From contig JAKUHH010000146.1 in NCBI GenBank assembly GCA_022701365.1, positions 191,677-255,676 on the forward strand: DNA of 64,000 bases. The letters are read 5' to 3'. Below the pieces are notes generated by a model. The model searched no databases. It worked only from the letters and a program-made list of their open reading frames with translations, and had not been told where the DNA came from. Both the position numbers and the translations under genes were made by a program. Source of the DNA: Mycocentrospora acerina. Lineage: Eukaryota > Ascomycota > Dothideomycetes > Pleosporales. This document shows, piece after piece, positions 12,048 to 22,690 of the stretch (position 1 is the stretch's first letter; each line of letters begins with the position of its first letter).

Positions 12048-12812
12048 ACAAAAAAGTAGATCCATCTCATAAAAGTCTCACCATACTTATCTACACATAG
12101 TCCACATGTTGTGCTTCTCCTCCTCCTCTCCAGAGCCTTGTTATTACGCCAAAATAGATATATAAATGGGTGGGTAAAAGCCAATCAACCAACACACATA
12201 CATACATCTATCTATCCATCTCCCCCCGCCCACTCAAAACAAACAACGCGCTCGTAGTCCTCGAGACCAGGAATGCAAATAAAATGAAATAAGATAAACT
12301 AAAAAGGGGCTCTTTTTCCATCTACATGTTAGGTACAGCTGCATGATTCTAGCGGAGTTTTTTTTTCAGAACAAAAAATACTGGTTGGACTGGGTTGGGT
12401 TGGGTTTGATGAGAACATGGCATCTTACATATACATATACACATAGTCGTCCTAACAGGGAGGGGGTACTTATATGTCGCAGGTAGATGAGTGCATAGAA
12501 GAGGGTTTTTATATAGATATAAACGCTTGTTAACTATTTTTTATGAGTGGGTAATTTCACCACACTACATCACACCACACCGACTGCGTATCAATTCAAT
12601 GCGCAAAAAAACTCCTCATTTGGGGAAGGACGTAGCTCATATCAAATGAAATAAAATAAAATGAAAACAAAATGAAATCGTATCATGCCATATCATATCG
12701 TCAAGCTCCCCCCTTCCTTCCTTCCCTCCCTCCCTCGATCCAAAACTCCTAAACTCCACCATAAACAAATAAACAAATAAATAAAAGACAAGAGACCAAC
12801 AACCCCCCCGCG

Positions 12813-14671
12813 CTACTCTCCTTCAAAAAGACGCACAAACTCCCACGCCGCCCGCACAACCGCCAACCCACTCCCCTGCGTTTCGACGGTGCGCGCCCGC
12901 CCCCGCCTATTCGGATCATCCTGCGCTGACGCATCCTCATCTTGGGTATCGAGAAACGAAGGCGGGAGAGCAAAGTTTCGATAATCCACTTTATTAGCGT
13001 TTTCTCTTTTCCATGATTCTTCTTCTTCGTTTTCGTCTTCATTTTCATCTCCGTTTTCAAGCAGAGACTGTGCACTGATATGCGCGCCCCACCACGCGCC
13101 GAACCGCCCCTCTTCGTCGCGGGTAGACAGCGCGGCGCGCGCGTTGTGCACAACCCATTTGGTGTAGGATTTGCAGCTCTTGTCATGTAGGGCGATGACG
13201 TCTCTGCTTGTTGCTGCATGCCATTTTGTGCGGGGGGGAAGCGGTCTGCAGAAGGTGGTGAGGTGGTGGAAGAAGATGCCTTTGAAGGTTTGGCCGTCTT
13301 GGGAGCACCATCCTCGGGGGTCGCATGCTTCGGTTAGGATACCGTTGGAGCCGAGGCCGTGCCATTTGTTATTGTTGTTGTCGTCGTTGTCGTCGTTGTC
13401 GTCGTCGTCATTATCTTTTAGTGGCCAGCCTGTCGCGCGCATCACGTTCTCTATCAGCTCGTGGCCGTCGGAGAGGAATGTGGTGTTGGCAGTGGCTTGC
13501 CAGAGGTCGCGTAGGCCTGACAAGATGACGCCTTGGTTGTAGGTGTAGACCATTTCGTTGCGTTCGTCGCAGACTGTTTTGCTGCGGTTTTGGCGGTAGT
13601 CGCGGATGTGGAAGCCGTCCGTGTACAGGCTCTGATCGTTGAGCATACCGCTATTTTGGAGCCAGGTGTAGCCGTTCAAGGCATTGGCAAGATATGTAGG
13701 GTCGCCTTGGGATGCTTCATCGCATTCGTCCTCGTCTTGGGGACTTGGTCGACTCGCGCCGAGGTTTGTTGCATCGTGTTGTGAGAAAAATGGGGAGCAG
13801 TTTGCGTCCCCCGGGAAGCGAAGGTACATGCTTATCGACGCGGAGATGAAGAGCTGATTTGTGATGGCGTTTTTGTATGGCAGAAGGCGTGGATTCCATG
13901 TCATGCCTCCGCCGCAAAGTCGCCAGTCCCACCCCTCCGCTGCGAGTTCGTAAAACACTCTTGCACGGTGAGCAAATGTTGGTGCCCATTGTTTCGCATG
14001 CCATCCTTCCGCTTCATTTCCGTAGTGCGCACTGTCATGCCCATTGATCAGCTTCAGACTCTCCAGCCACCCCAAAACCACCCACAGCATGTCGTCATAT
14101 GCTTCCAACCTTACCGCAAAATGGTCCTCTCCAAAGTAGTACGCAGTAGTCTGGGCAAAGTATTTGTTGATTTCGTTTTCGACCATTTGCGCCTCGACAT
14201 CAAGGGTTCGCGAGATGTTGAAGGTGCCAGGTACAGTGTAGGAAATTGAGCGGGAGAGTGTAGAGAGCGTGGCGGAGAGATGAGTTGATGTTACGGCGGC
14301 CGTCCAGTCGATTGCTGTTGTGTATTTGCCAAGCCAAAGAGCAAAGTAATGCGTTTGAAGAGTTGAAACGGCAAGATGGAGAGCGTGCAGTATGTCGGTT
14401 GATGTCGACGAGTAGGCATGTTGGTCAGGTGATGGCGAGTTGGTGGAAGTTTCAGGAAAGATTGAAGAACGGATGTGATCGTGTTGAGCTGTGAAGCCAT
14501 TAGCCCATGTCAATGGACGTTGAAATTAAGTTTCTGTTTCCTACCAAGCAGAGCCTGCTCTTCACTCCCAACAGCCATTGACGAAGCAACGGGCATGCTG
14601 ACATTTACAAACACCCAACCACGAGCGCCCAAGCGCCACCACAACCACCACAACGCGCCTCGAGCAAGCAT
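12813..14671 (-). CDS. GH76 family alpha-1,6-mannanase-like protein
   Basis: Glycoside hydrolase family 76 members act on alpha-1,6-mannan; fungal relatives (Dfg5/Dcw1 type) also work in cell-wall assembly. Exons 14671-14545 and 14488-12813 flank a 56-nt intron (GTAGGA donor, CTAAT branch, CACAG acceptor) that joins ALL to AQHDHIRSS. Family marks: the adjacent acidic pair in AYDDMLWVVLGWLE (the catalytic DD site of GH76), LCGGGMTWNP, PYKNAITNQLFI and MVYTYNQGVILSGL. Odd points are a Trp-rich hydrophobic amino terminus that may be a signal peptide or anchor, an Asp/Asn-repeat loop (encoded about 13370-13420) and an acidic Glu/Asn stretch near the C-terminus. The start is uncertain: ATG codons at 14671, 14596 and 14578 are all in frame. 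No GPI-type C-terminus is visible. Confidence 0.8.
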
Positions 14672-14698
14672 AGCGATAGATACCCACCCAACTATCAC

Positions 14699-15253
14699 TC
14701 TGCAAGAAAAAGCGCGTAAAACTCAACAAACAAACTAGCGCAGAAGGACTTGTATGAGATGGCAAATGCAAATAGTGAAGAGAGAGGGGGGAGGGCAACG
14801 CTGCCATCAAAGGATGCACCAAGACCTTAACGTAGCCAAGCTCACCTTCCCCCCCCCCCAGCCCAGCTCAGCCCAAGGAACGCGTGGCCGGTGCTATCGC
14901 ATGTACGTGCAGCAGTCGTCCAGGGCTGTATGAGCAGTCGGGAACAATTGTATGCCCCCGATCGAGAACTTTTTTTCGTGTGGCAGACTCGAGGTGCAAG
15001 AGGGAAGAGGAAGAAGGAAGTCGTGACCTTGCGCGTCGCTCTGCTCGCCGAGGTTCAAGGCCCCCGCTGTGGTGGAGCGTGCCGTGCTTGACGCCGCAGA
15101 TCTCAACGACCACACACCTAGAAATAAGACAAAAGAACAAAAAGATAAGATCATACGTAGTAATGAGATGAGGCTTGGTGAATACAGACTCCTCCGAGCT
15201 AAGCCAGTGATTTATATCTGCTTACTACGCTCTGATGAGGCATTTCTCCTTCT
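14699..15253. other. intergenic
   Basis: Spacer between the GH76 5' end and the karyopherin 3' end. GC-rich open frames on both strands around 14870-15170 have no protein character. No gene supported. Confidence 0.4.
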
Positions 15254-18200
15254 CTACATGATTCCCAGCTCCCCAAAGCCCTTCAAAACATCTGCATCCA
15301 CCCTACTCAGCCACTCTTCCTGAAATTGCTGCTCACCCCCCACTGCCTGAATACACTGTTGAATGTGTTCGCGGATAAACGCGACGAGGTTGATGCGATG
15401 CACAGGGTCTGCGTAGATGAGTTCGCGCTTGCGAACATCTTCTGGGGCTTCAGGTTCGGTGGGCGCTGTGCCGGAAGAGGGCTCGGGAGGCCAGTAGAGA
15501 GAACTTTTTGAATTAGTTAGTGGATGCTTGGAGATGGTCTGTACTTTGTACTCTTTCGAGATAGAAGATAAACGGCGGGAGAGAAGGGGCTACTTACTCA
15601 ACGCTCCGGTCATCCATGCCATCGAGCAACTCGCCTAATACATCTGTCCAGATTACGAAAAGGTTTTGAAGTCGTGCCAATGCCCAAGGTTGCCCTGTCT
15701 CAAGAAGTCTGGTTAATACAAGTGTCATCAGTTTCTTGTTTGGTGAATCGCCGATATTCTCAATGTGACTGAACCACTCTTCAAGCAACCAGTCCAACGT
15801 CTTTTCCAGCTCTGCGTTGCCAATCGACGCCAGTGCTTCGAGAAGTACCGTCGGAGAAGCGAGGCCGATACGTGCTAGTACGGAGAAGTAGTCCGTCTCC
15901 ACCACACCGTCGACGGCTCGGGAAGGTAATTCGCGGTACGGACCGTGGGATTGGTGGTGCGACCATGCGCCATGCAGGCCTTCTAGTACCTTTGCGAGAA
16001 ATCCGGTCGAGATGAGGTCGCCGGTGAGGATCTTGACGGCCTGCTCGCCACCCACGCCTTCTGCGCCGCGAATCACACATTGCATGAGATGGGTCATGAG
16101 GCCGTTAGCTTCAGGTTTGAGGTTACCAAGTAGGTCGGCGAGGGCCTGTAATATCTGGGGACGAAAGTTATCGGCAAGAACAGCAGCGGGAGCAACGAGG
16201 AGGTAAGCCTCGGTGATCTCGATGGCTTTTCTGAGCGTTTCGTTGTCCATTGAAAATAGTGGGAGAAGATATTGCAAGAGGTTGAGTAGCTCCGGGGGCG
16301 TGGGTTCGGGTGCAGATGGTGTTTGTGCAATGATAGAGGACCACAAATCAAGGGCGTCTTCGAGTAGGTATACTTGAGTTTCCGACCCGGGTTCAATTGC
16401 ACTCTGGATAATGGGCAAAAAGGAGACATGGAATGAGCGCGAATCAGCCTTCATGGCGTTTGTGAGACGAGAAAGAAGGGTGAGCACAGCCTGCTTCATA
16501 AGATGCTCTTCTCCAGATTGTTCCCATAGAGGGGGTAGCAGGGCAATGATGCTGTTTGCGTACGGGGTGATCTTGACCTAGTTAGCAGGTCGCAACATCA
16601 ATACAAAATACAAAACTCACATGGTGCTCCAGTCGCTCAACAACAGCACTAATTGTGTTGAGCAGCGCCATCTTCGTCTCAGCATGTTCAACTTCTTGTA
16701 CGAGCGCCATGAGTCTCTCTAGCATGACAGGGGCGTACGGCAGGAAGTTATCGGCACGGAATTCCCACTCGTTGGCAACGTCATTGAACCTTCTTCCAGC
16801 GGTGACTCGAACGACCTGATCGTTGAGCGGATCGCTCTTGTCTAGCAAATGTTGATATATCTGGTACACAATCGGCTTCTTGTCGTTGGCCATTTTTATA
16901 GAAATCCATTGAGCAATGATGATGGCAATACGTCGACGAATAATGTTGAAGCCAGGTTTTTGCTTGCCAACCTCGATAACCAGAGTATTTGTGATGAAGG
17001 AGTCAAAGTCCAGCTTGTCGTGCAATATGTCGGCAGCAAGACCGATGGCAGTGTATACCGAGTCTTTGAAGAGAATATCTTCGTTGTCCGGTGCTAGCAG
17101 ACTGTCAGCACGCACCCGTCACTGTGTTGTGTGTCATAAGTACTCACTCGCGACCGAATAAAAGACTTGTAGAAGTGGCTCAACGATCAAATCTTTGAAA
17201 TTCTTTGCGAGGTCTAGAAATAGCTTCTCGGCGCAGGGTCGAATGGCAAACTCCCAATCTTCGGCGCCTTCTTCCAACTTCTCCCACTCATCAGGCTCTT
17301 CCTCCCACATACGGAGATCACTGGGTCGGAAAACGAAGAAGCGAGTAACGAGCGTTGAAATCATTTCACGAACAAGATCGTTGGTAAGAAGCTCCGACTT
17401 GACCAGCTGTGTGGCCTGAGCCTTTTCTTCCTTTTCTTGCTGCTGCTTAAAACGGAAGGATTGAGTAGGGTAGAAGACCAGCTTCACACAAGCACGTATA
17501 AGCAGAAGACCCTTGAGGCCGAGGCGCTCACTGATGGGCGTCTCATCTTCAACATCACCATCTGTGCCAATCCTGGCATCCTCTATAGACTTGGAGCCCC
17601 AAGTCTCACCCAATTTTGAGATGAGGCTCCAATAGTCGCGTACAAGACCAAGAGAGTTTGGCAGGTGAATAAAGTCAGCTGGGTGGGTAACGGCCATGTT
17701 CAGATGGAGTTTGGAGAGCTGCATCAGATGCTTTTCAACCATCCTCTGGATGCTGGGTGCAAGCGGTGAGTCTTCTGAGGCGACGTATTGGAAAAAGTCC
17801 CCAAAGTGGGTGCGAGTGAGAGTCCAAAACTCTTGGACATCCTTTTCCCTACCTGGAAAGTCATAGCCTGCAATTATCAGTCGTCGAATGATCTTGATTG
17901 CGAGCAAGCTGTTTTCGATGCTTTCAATGGCACCGCCCTCGTCGTCACCGCCGTTGCGGAAGAATGTTTGCCAAGCCTGTACCTTGTTGACGTATATGGT
18001 GCCCAGGACGCTGAGGATTTCTGGCGTGACGGCCTGCAAGTTCTGACGCGTGCGGAGCAGGCGACCTGTTGACAGCTCCTTGACAATGTATAAGAGGACG
18101 AGGAGAGCGCGGGGGAGCTGGAGCCTGGAGGCATTTGGGTCGGTCGAGGCGCGGAGGACGTGGAGCAACTGCTGGAACAGGTCTGGCCTGGGCGGGCGTT

Positions 18201-18795
18201 AGAGGGTTACAGTCAAGGCCGGGCTATGTATGTATGTGTGTATATGTGTATACATGTATGTATGTATGCGACGCACCAGTCGTGGGGAAGCTCGAAGCGC
18301 ACAATCTTTGCGACAACGAGGGCGTTTTGCAGGGCCAGACGGTGGTCGCCCTCGTTGACGGCGCTCTCCAGCAGGCGCGCGCGTATGGTGGCCTTGTCTT
18401 CCTTGTTGACAGCACTGGCACGTGTCAGAAGCGGCAGGTGCGGGTGGAGTGTGTGGAGGGAAGGTACTTGGTGGCCGTCTTGCGCCAGTACTTGTCGATG
18501 CCGTTCTTGAGCTGGATGATGGCGAGATAGCGGACCTCAAAGGGGAGGGATCTGTCGAGGAATACGGCCTAGGCATGCGTGTTAGGCGTGTTTCTGGCTG
18601 GGACTATGGGAGCTTGCGTGCCTGCAGCAGAGGGTAGAAGCCCCGCGCCTTCTCCCACTCCTGCAGCTGCTTGGTGCCCGTCTGGATCTGGGTGGGGGAT
18701 GTCGAGGATGCAGAGCGCAGAACGTGGTAGAGGATGCCCTCGGTGAGGGGGTTGGCCTCACCGGGCACCTCGATGGCACTGAACTCGGCGTTCAT
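15254..18795 (-). CDS. KAP120: importin-beta family karyopherin, Kap120/importin-11 type
   Basis: Nuclear transport receptor built of HEAT repeats. Kap120 imports ribosome-biogenesis factors in yeast; importin-11 is its animal relative. Seven exons: 18795-18622, 18568-18468, 18414-18277, 18187-17148, 17093-16621, 16577-15598 and 15503-15254, giving 1051 residues (family about 1000-1030). The amino-terminal segment has the importin-N pattern, with TKQLQEWEKARGFYPLLQ followed by FLDRSLPFEVRYLAIIQLKN and GIDKYWRK. Six introns all preserve frame. The first starts with GC instead of GT (18621), and the third contains a TGTA/TACA microsatellite. The start ATG at 18795 gives MNAEFSAIEVPGEANPLTEG. 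The upstream 1.4 kb shared with PEX2 is highly repetitive. The assignment to Kap120 rather than another importin rests on the HGIDKYWR-like block and overall length; I am confident of the karyopherin family and fairly sure of the subtype. Confidence 0.88.
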
Positions 18796-19258
18796 GGCGT
18801 GGGGGTGTTGGGGGTGGTGGGTGGGTGCTAAAAAGTGAGGTTGGTGACGCAGGTCCACCAAGAATTGGTGGCATGTGGTGATGGCGGCAACATGAATTGT
18901 AGCAATGGATGTGAGTGTATTATGACTAGGGTACTGGCAGCTACTATGCTTATGGCAGTGGCTGTGACCATGGCAATGACCATGGCAATGACAACGAGCG
19001 TGGCAATGACATTAACCACGACCGTCACGGCTGACTGACAACCACAGCATGACGGCGACAGCAGCAACACAAACGACGACACTGGCAATGACAGCATGGC
19101 CATGGTGATGGTAATTTCCATCATGACAATGACAGCGACGACGACAGTCGACAGCATCCACAGCGCGGTGTAGACGGTGGTGCACACTGGTGTAGATGGC
19201 ATGTCCATGTAACGCCGGCACGTGAAGGCGCGTCCAGTCTCTCACTTGATCACTTTTT

Positions 19259-19761
19259 CACGTGATTCTTCCCTGCTTGGCTGCAGGACTCACTCTCACT
19301 CTCGCTCTCGCTCTCACTCCTCGACTGCTCGGCTCCCTGGCTCTCTCACTCTGCCTGACCCGTCCACGTGATTTGTTGCTGCTTGACTCCTTCCCTCACT
19401 CTCACTCTCGCCTACTCTCACTCACTCTCACCCACTCCTCGACTCCAGGACTCTCTCTCTCTGCTTGACCCGTCCACGTGATTCTTCCCTCTTGGCTCTG
19501 TCCCTCACTCTCGCTCTCACCTACTCCTCAACTCCTTGGCTGCCCGGCTCTCTCTCTCACTCTGCCTGACTCGTTCACGTGATTCGTCCCTGCTTGACTC
19601 GTTCCCTCACCCTCACTCTCACCCATTCCTCGACTCCAGGACTCTCTCTCTGCTTGACCCGTCCACGTGATTCGTCTCTCTTGGCTCCGTCCCTCACTCT
19701 TCACTCCTTGACTCCCGCCCTGCCTGACTCGTCCACGTGATTCTTCCCTCCCTGACGCCTT
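19259..19761. repeat. imperfect minisatellite with CACGTG in each unit
   Basis: Roughly 70-110 bp C/T-rich units. Each contains a version of TGACYCGTYCACGTGATTC followed by TCCCT-type sequence and CACTCTCAC-type runs. CACGTG cores begin at 19259, 19365, 19475, 19576, 19664 and 19734. Further isolated cores flank the array at 19219 and 19815. Confidence 0.85.
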
Positions 19762-19825
19762 CCCTCACTCCTTGACCCACCCACTCCCACTCACCACGGC
19801 TCTTGCTCGACTTGCACGTGACAGT

Positions 19826-19950
19826 AGCCGCAACAGCAGCAGTAACAGCATTGGCAGTAGCAGAGCAGCAGAGCAGCAGAGCAGCAGAGCAGCACAGCAG
19901 CACAGCAGCACAGCAGTAGTAGCGGCAGCAGCAAGACCACTAGCAGCAGC
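19826..19950. repeat. AGC-rich simple repeat
   Basis: Imperfect AGC/CAGCAG-type triplet run (repeated AGCAGCAG and AGAGCAGC units) in the PEX2 upstream region. Confidence 0.8.
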
Positions 19951-20187
19951 CCGTCTAAACCTGCCAGCCCTGCCAGCCCTGCCGACTCGGCTGTCCTGGC
20001 CATGCGGCGTTGCTGCACTCGCCGCCAACCTCGGCCCATCCCAGCCAGGACATCACGCTATCACCTGCTCCCTTGGCCCAACCGTGACATTGACATGACC
20101 TGCCCCAGCTTGGATATAATCTGCCCCCAACATTGACACGCACACTGCCACTGTCATTGACCTTGACCTTGACCTTCATGCCCCCAG

Positions 20188-21858
20188 ATGCCCGCCGCCG
20201 ACTTCGCCGCCGCCCAGCAACGCATTGCAGCCCGCCGCGCCCAGCGCCTCGCACACCAGCACCAGCAGCATGAGGCGCCCTCGGCCACGGCCCGCGCCCT
20301 GTCGCGCCTGCCCTTCCCCCTCGGCCGCCTCACCAGCGCCGGCCTGGGCGCGTGGGACGCCGTCAAGGGCCGCCAGGGCACGCGCCCCGCCTTCCGCGTC
20401 GGCCAGGTCGACGCCGAGCTGCTCGACGACGAGCTGCTCGAGCTGATGAAGGCCCAGGTCGGCGACGGCCTCAAGTACTTTGGCACCCACATCGCCGACA
20501 ACTACACGCCCGAGATCCTGCTCGCCCTGCGCCTGGTCCTGTTCAAGCTGTCCATCTGGAACAACAACGCGTCCTACGGCGCCCATCTCCAGGGCCTGCG
20601 CTACACCGACGCCCGCTCCACCGCGCCCAACCGCCCGCCGCCCAAGCCGTGGCAAAAGGCCGCATACGGCTTCCTGACAGTCGGCGGCCGCTATGCCTGG
20701 ACAAAGTGGGAGGACTACCTGCTCTCCGCCTCGGAAGACTACACGCGTCCCGAGAGCCCCCGGCTCAAGCTGCTCTCCGCACTCACAGAGCGCATCAACT
20801 CTGCCCACGACGTCGCCTCCCTCGCCTCCTTCCTCGTCTTCCTCGTCAACGGCCGCTACCGCACCCTCGCAGACCGCCTCCTGCGCCTCCGCCTCACGCC
20901 CACCAGCCACTCCACCTCGCGCGAGGTGTCCTTTGAGTATCTCAACCGCCAACTCGTCTGGCACGCCTTTACCGAGTTCCTCCTCTTTCTCCTCCCGCTT
21001 GTGGGCATCTCGCGCTGGCGCCGCATTCTCGCGCGCTCTGCCCGCAAATTAAAATCCACCTTCCTCTCTCTCCTCGGCCGCTCGCCCCAGCCCACCAGCG
21101 ACGACGACAACGAAACAGGCAAATCTGGCGAGCTCTCCTTCCTCCCAGAACGCACCTGCGCAATCTGCTACCGCGACCAAAACCCCACCACCACGACCGA
21201 GGCAGACATTCTGTCGCAGTCCGTCTCTGGCGGCGTCGTTGGCTCCGCCGCTACAGACATCACCAACCCATACGAAGCCATCGACTGCGGATGTATATAC
21301 TGCTTTGCGTGTCTGGCGCAGCGCATCGCAAACGAAGAGGGAGAAGGCTGGGCGTGTCTGCGCTGCGGAGAGCTAGTCAAAGAATGTCGCCCATGGAGCG
21401 GAGACATTATCGAAGACAGGAAACGCACAGCGTCATTCTCACAATCGGTCGACAACGACCACGGACATGGAAACACGGGCGGAAACGGAAAGAGCGTCAT
21501 CTTCGCCACTTCATCACATCACAATGGAGACACCAATGATGAAGACGATGACGACGAATCTCACGCATTAACAGCCGTGGATCCCATGCCCCAGCCCGAC
21601 CACAACGATGACGACCATCAAAATAATCACAAGAACAACCATGAACAAAGCTCCTCCCGCGCCCTCGACCTCGCAGACTCACTGGCCTTTACAGAAACGT
21701 CTGAGTGGGCGCGTGAAAGCGACGAGCGGAGCTCTAGTAGTAGTAGCAGCGGCGAGAACACCGAGGAAGACGAAGACGAAGACCAGCAGAGTGAAGAGTA
21801 CGACGAAGATGAAGAGGAGGAAGGCGAGGAGCTGGGTGGCTATGGGTTTGACCTTTGA
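20188..21858 (+). CDS. PEX2: peroxisomal RING E3 ligase subunit Pex2
   Basis: Integral peroxisomal membrane protein that, with Pex10 and Pex12, forms the retrotranslocation channel and ubiquitin ligase that recycles the Pex5 import receptor. Single exon, 556 residues. The amino-terminal Pex2/Pex12 domain is clear (RVGQVDAELLDDELLELMK, then LKYFGTHIADNYTPEILLAL and LKYTDAR-like LRYTDARS). A hydrophobic segment lies at about residues 262-282. The C-terminal RING runs from about residue 324 (CAIC) through CGCIYCFACL to WACLRCGELVKECRPW; Cys takes the place of the usual His after CG, as I recall for many filamentous ascomycetes. A long acidic, Ser-rich tail follows. The ATG at 20188 gives a normal MPAADFAAAQQRIAARRAQR leader. 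The antisense frame at 20176-20964 is a GC-bias shadow. Confidence 0.93.
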   Translation: MPAADFAAAQQRIAARRAQRLAHQHQQHEAPSATARALSRLPFPLGRLTSAGLGAWDAVKGRQGTRPAFRVGQVDAELLDDELLELMKAQVGDGLKYFGTHIADNYTPEILLALRLVLFKLSIWNNNASYGAHLQGLRYTDARSTAPNRPPPKPWQKAAYGFLTVGGRYAWTKWEDYLLSASEDYTRPESPRLKLLSALTERINSAHDVASLASFLVFLVNGRYRTLADRLLRLRLTPTSHSTSREVSFEYLNRQLVWHAFTEFLLFLLPLVGISRWRRILARSARKLKSTFLSLLGRSPQPTSDDDNETGKSGELSFLPERTCAICYRDQNPTTTTEADILSQSVSGGVVGSAATDITNPYEAIDCGCIYCFACLAQRIANEEGEGWACLRCGELVKECRPWSGDIIEDRKRTASFSQSVDNDHGHGNTGGNGKSVIFATSSHHNGDTNDEDDDDESHALTAVDPMPQPDHNDDDHQNNHKNNHEQSSSRALDLADSLAFTETSEWARESDERSSSSSSSGENTEEDEDEDQQSEEYDEDEEEEGEELGGYGFDL

Positions 21859-22690
21859 GTATTATTCATGATGATTACAATTATCTCTTTTTTTTCTCTT
21901 TCTTCTTTAAAAATTCTTCTTCTTCTTCCTATTTATCGCTTGCATGGGCAGCTTTTTTCTTTTCTTTTTTTTTTTTTAAAAAAAAAGGACGGCAGATTGA
22001 TGGGAGGGTTTTTTTTGGGTATGGTAGGTAGGTAGGTGGTGGAGGAGATTCAAGGGTGTATTTAATTCTTTCTACTTTGTTGTTTGCTGCTGCTGCTGCT
22101 GTTGTTGTTCTTGTTGTAATTTAGCGGGTTTTCTCTTCTTCGTCTACTTCTCCTTCTCCTTCTTTTCTGCTTGGCGATGGGGGATGTATGGATGCTTGGA
22201 TGGATGGATGAATGGGTGGATAGATAAATGATGATTGTAACATGTAACACCTTTTTTCTATTTTTAAAAAAAAATACAACACGTGGAGAGAACGAGGGGG
22301 GAGGGGAAGTTTGTTCTTGTAAAGGAGAGAGAGAGAGAGAGAGAGAGAGATACAGAGAGACAGAAATAAATACAAAGAGAGAGATGGTGGTTTGCTAGTC
22401 CCCTTTTTGTTTTGTTTTGTGTGTGTGTATGTGAATTGACTTGAATTGGATAGGACTGGACTGGACTGGACTGAACTGGATTAAACTGAACTAAATCAGC
22501 CGTCATCCTCGCTCGTAGGAAAACAAGGGTTCCAAAGGTTCATTTCTATCCCTCATTCCTTCCTTTCTTCCATCGATCCATCGATCCATCCGGCTGAAAC
22601 ATGGCACTCTCCTTCTCCATCTTATTCTTCTTCTCATTTTACAACTCAGGGAGACACACATGTGTATATAAAAAAGACATACATCTTCAA
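21859..22690. other. intergenic, simple-sequence rich
   Basis: Convergent 3' regions of PEX2 and the zinc-finger gene. It contains a T-run/A-run hairpin-like sequence (about 21971-21987), TGGA-type repeats (about 22185-22225), a GA dinucleotide run (about 22326-22350) and GGACT repeats (about 22450-22475). No gene supported. Confidence 0.6.
22326..22350. repeat. (GA)n microsatellite
   Basis: About 12 uninterrupted GA units in noncoding DNA. Confidence 0.9.

Larger units (their letters stand above)
11543..12812. other. intergenic with CACGTG trio and microsatellites
   Basis: No supported gene. Three CACGTG palindromes lie within 51 bp at 11635-11640, 11657-11662 and 11680-11685. A CAG/AAG microsatellite is at 11955-12047. 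AT-rich simple sequence and a CCTT/CCCT-type run (about 12710-12735) lie towards the 3' end of the GH76 gene. Confidence 0.5.
18796..20187. promoter_or_regulatory. divergent KAP120-PEX2 upstream region, repeat-rich
   Basis: No gene is supported; open frames here are artefacts of simple sequence. In order it holds CAATGAC/ATGGCAATG-type repeats (about 18954-19135), a C/T-rich tandem array carrying evenly spaced CACGTGATT motifs (19259-19761), an AGC-rich run (about 19826-19950), GCCAGCCCT repeats (about 19960-19985), a TATAAT sequence (about 20115) and three TTGACC units just before the PEX2 start. Confidence 0.7.

Noticed and set aside
20352..20936. 194-codon plus frame inside PEX2
   Set aside because: Arg/Pro/Ala-rich out-of-frame shadow of the PEX2 coding sequence.
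20176..20964. 262-codon frame antisense to PEX2
   Set aside because: Product of very GC-rich PEX2 codons; low-complexity Gly/Val/Glu content.
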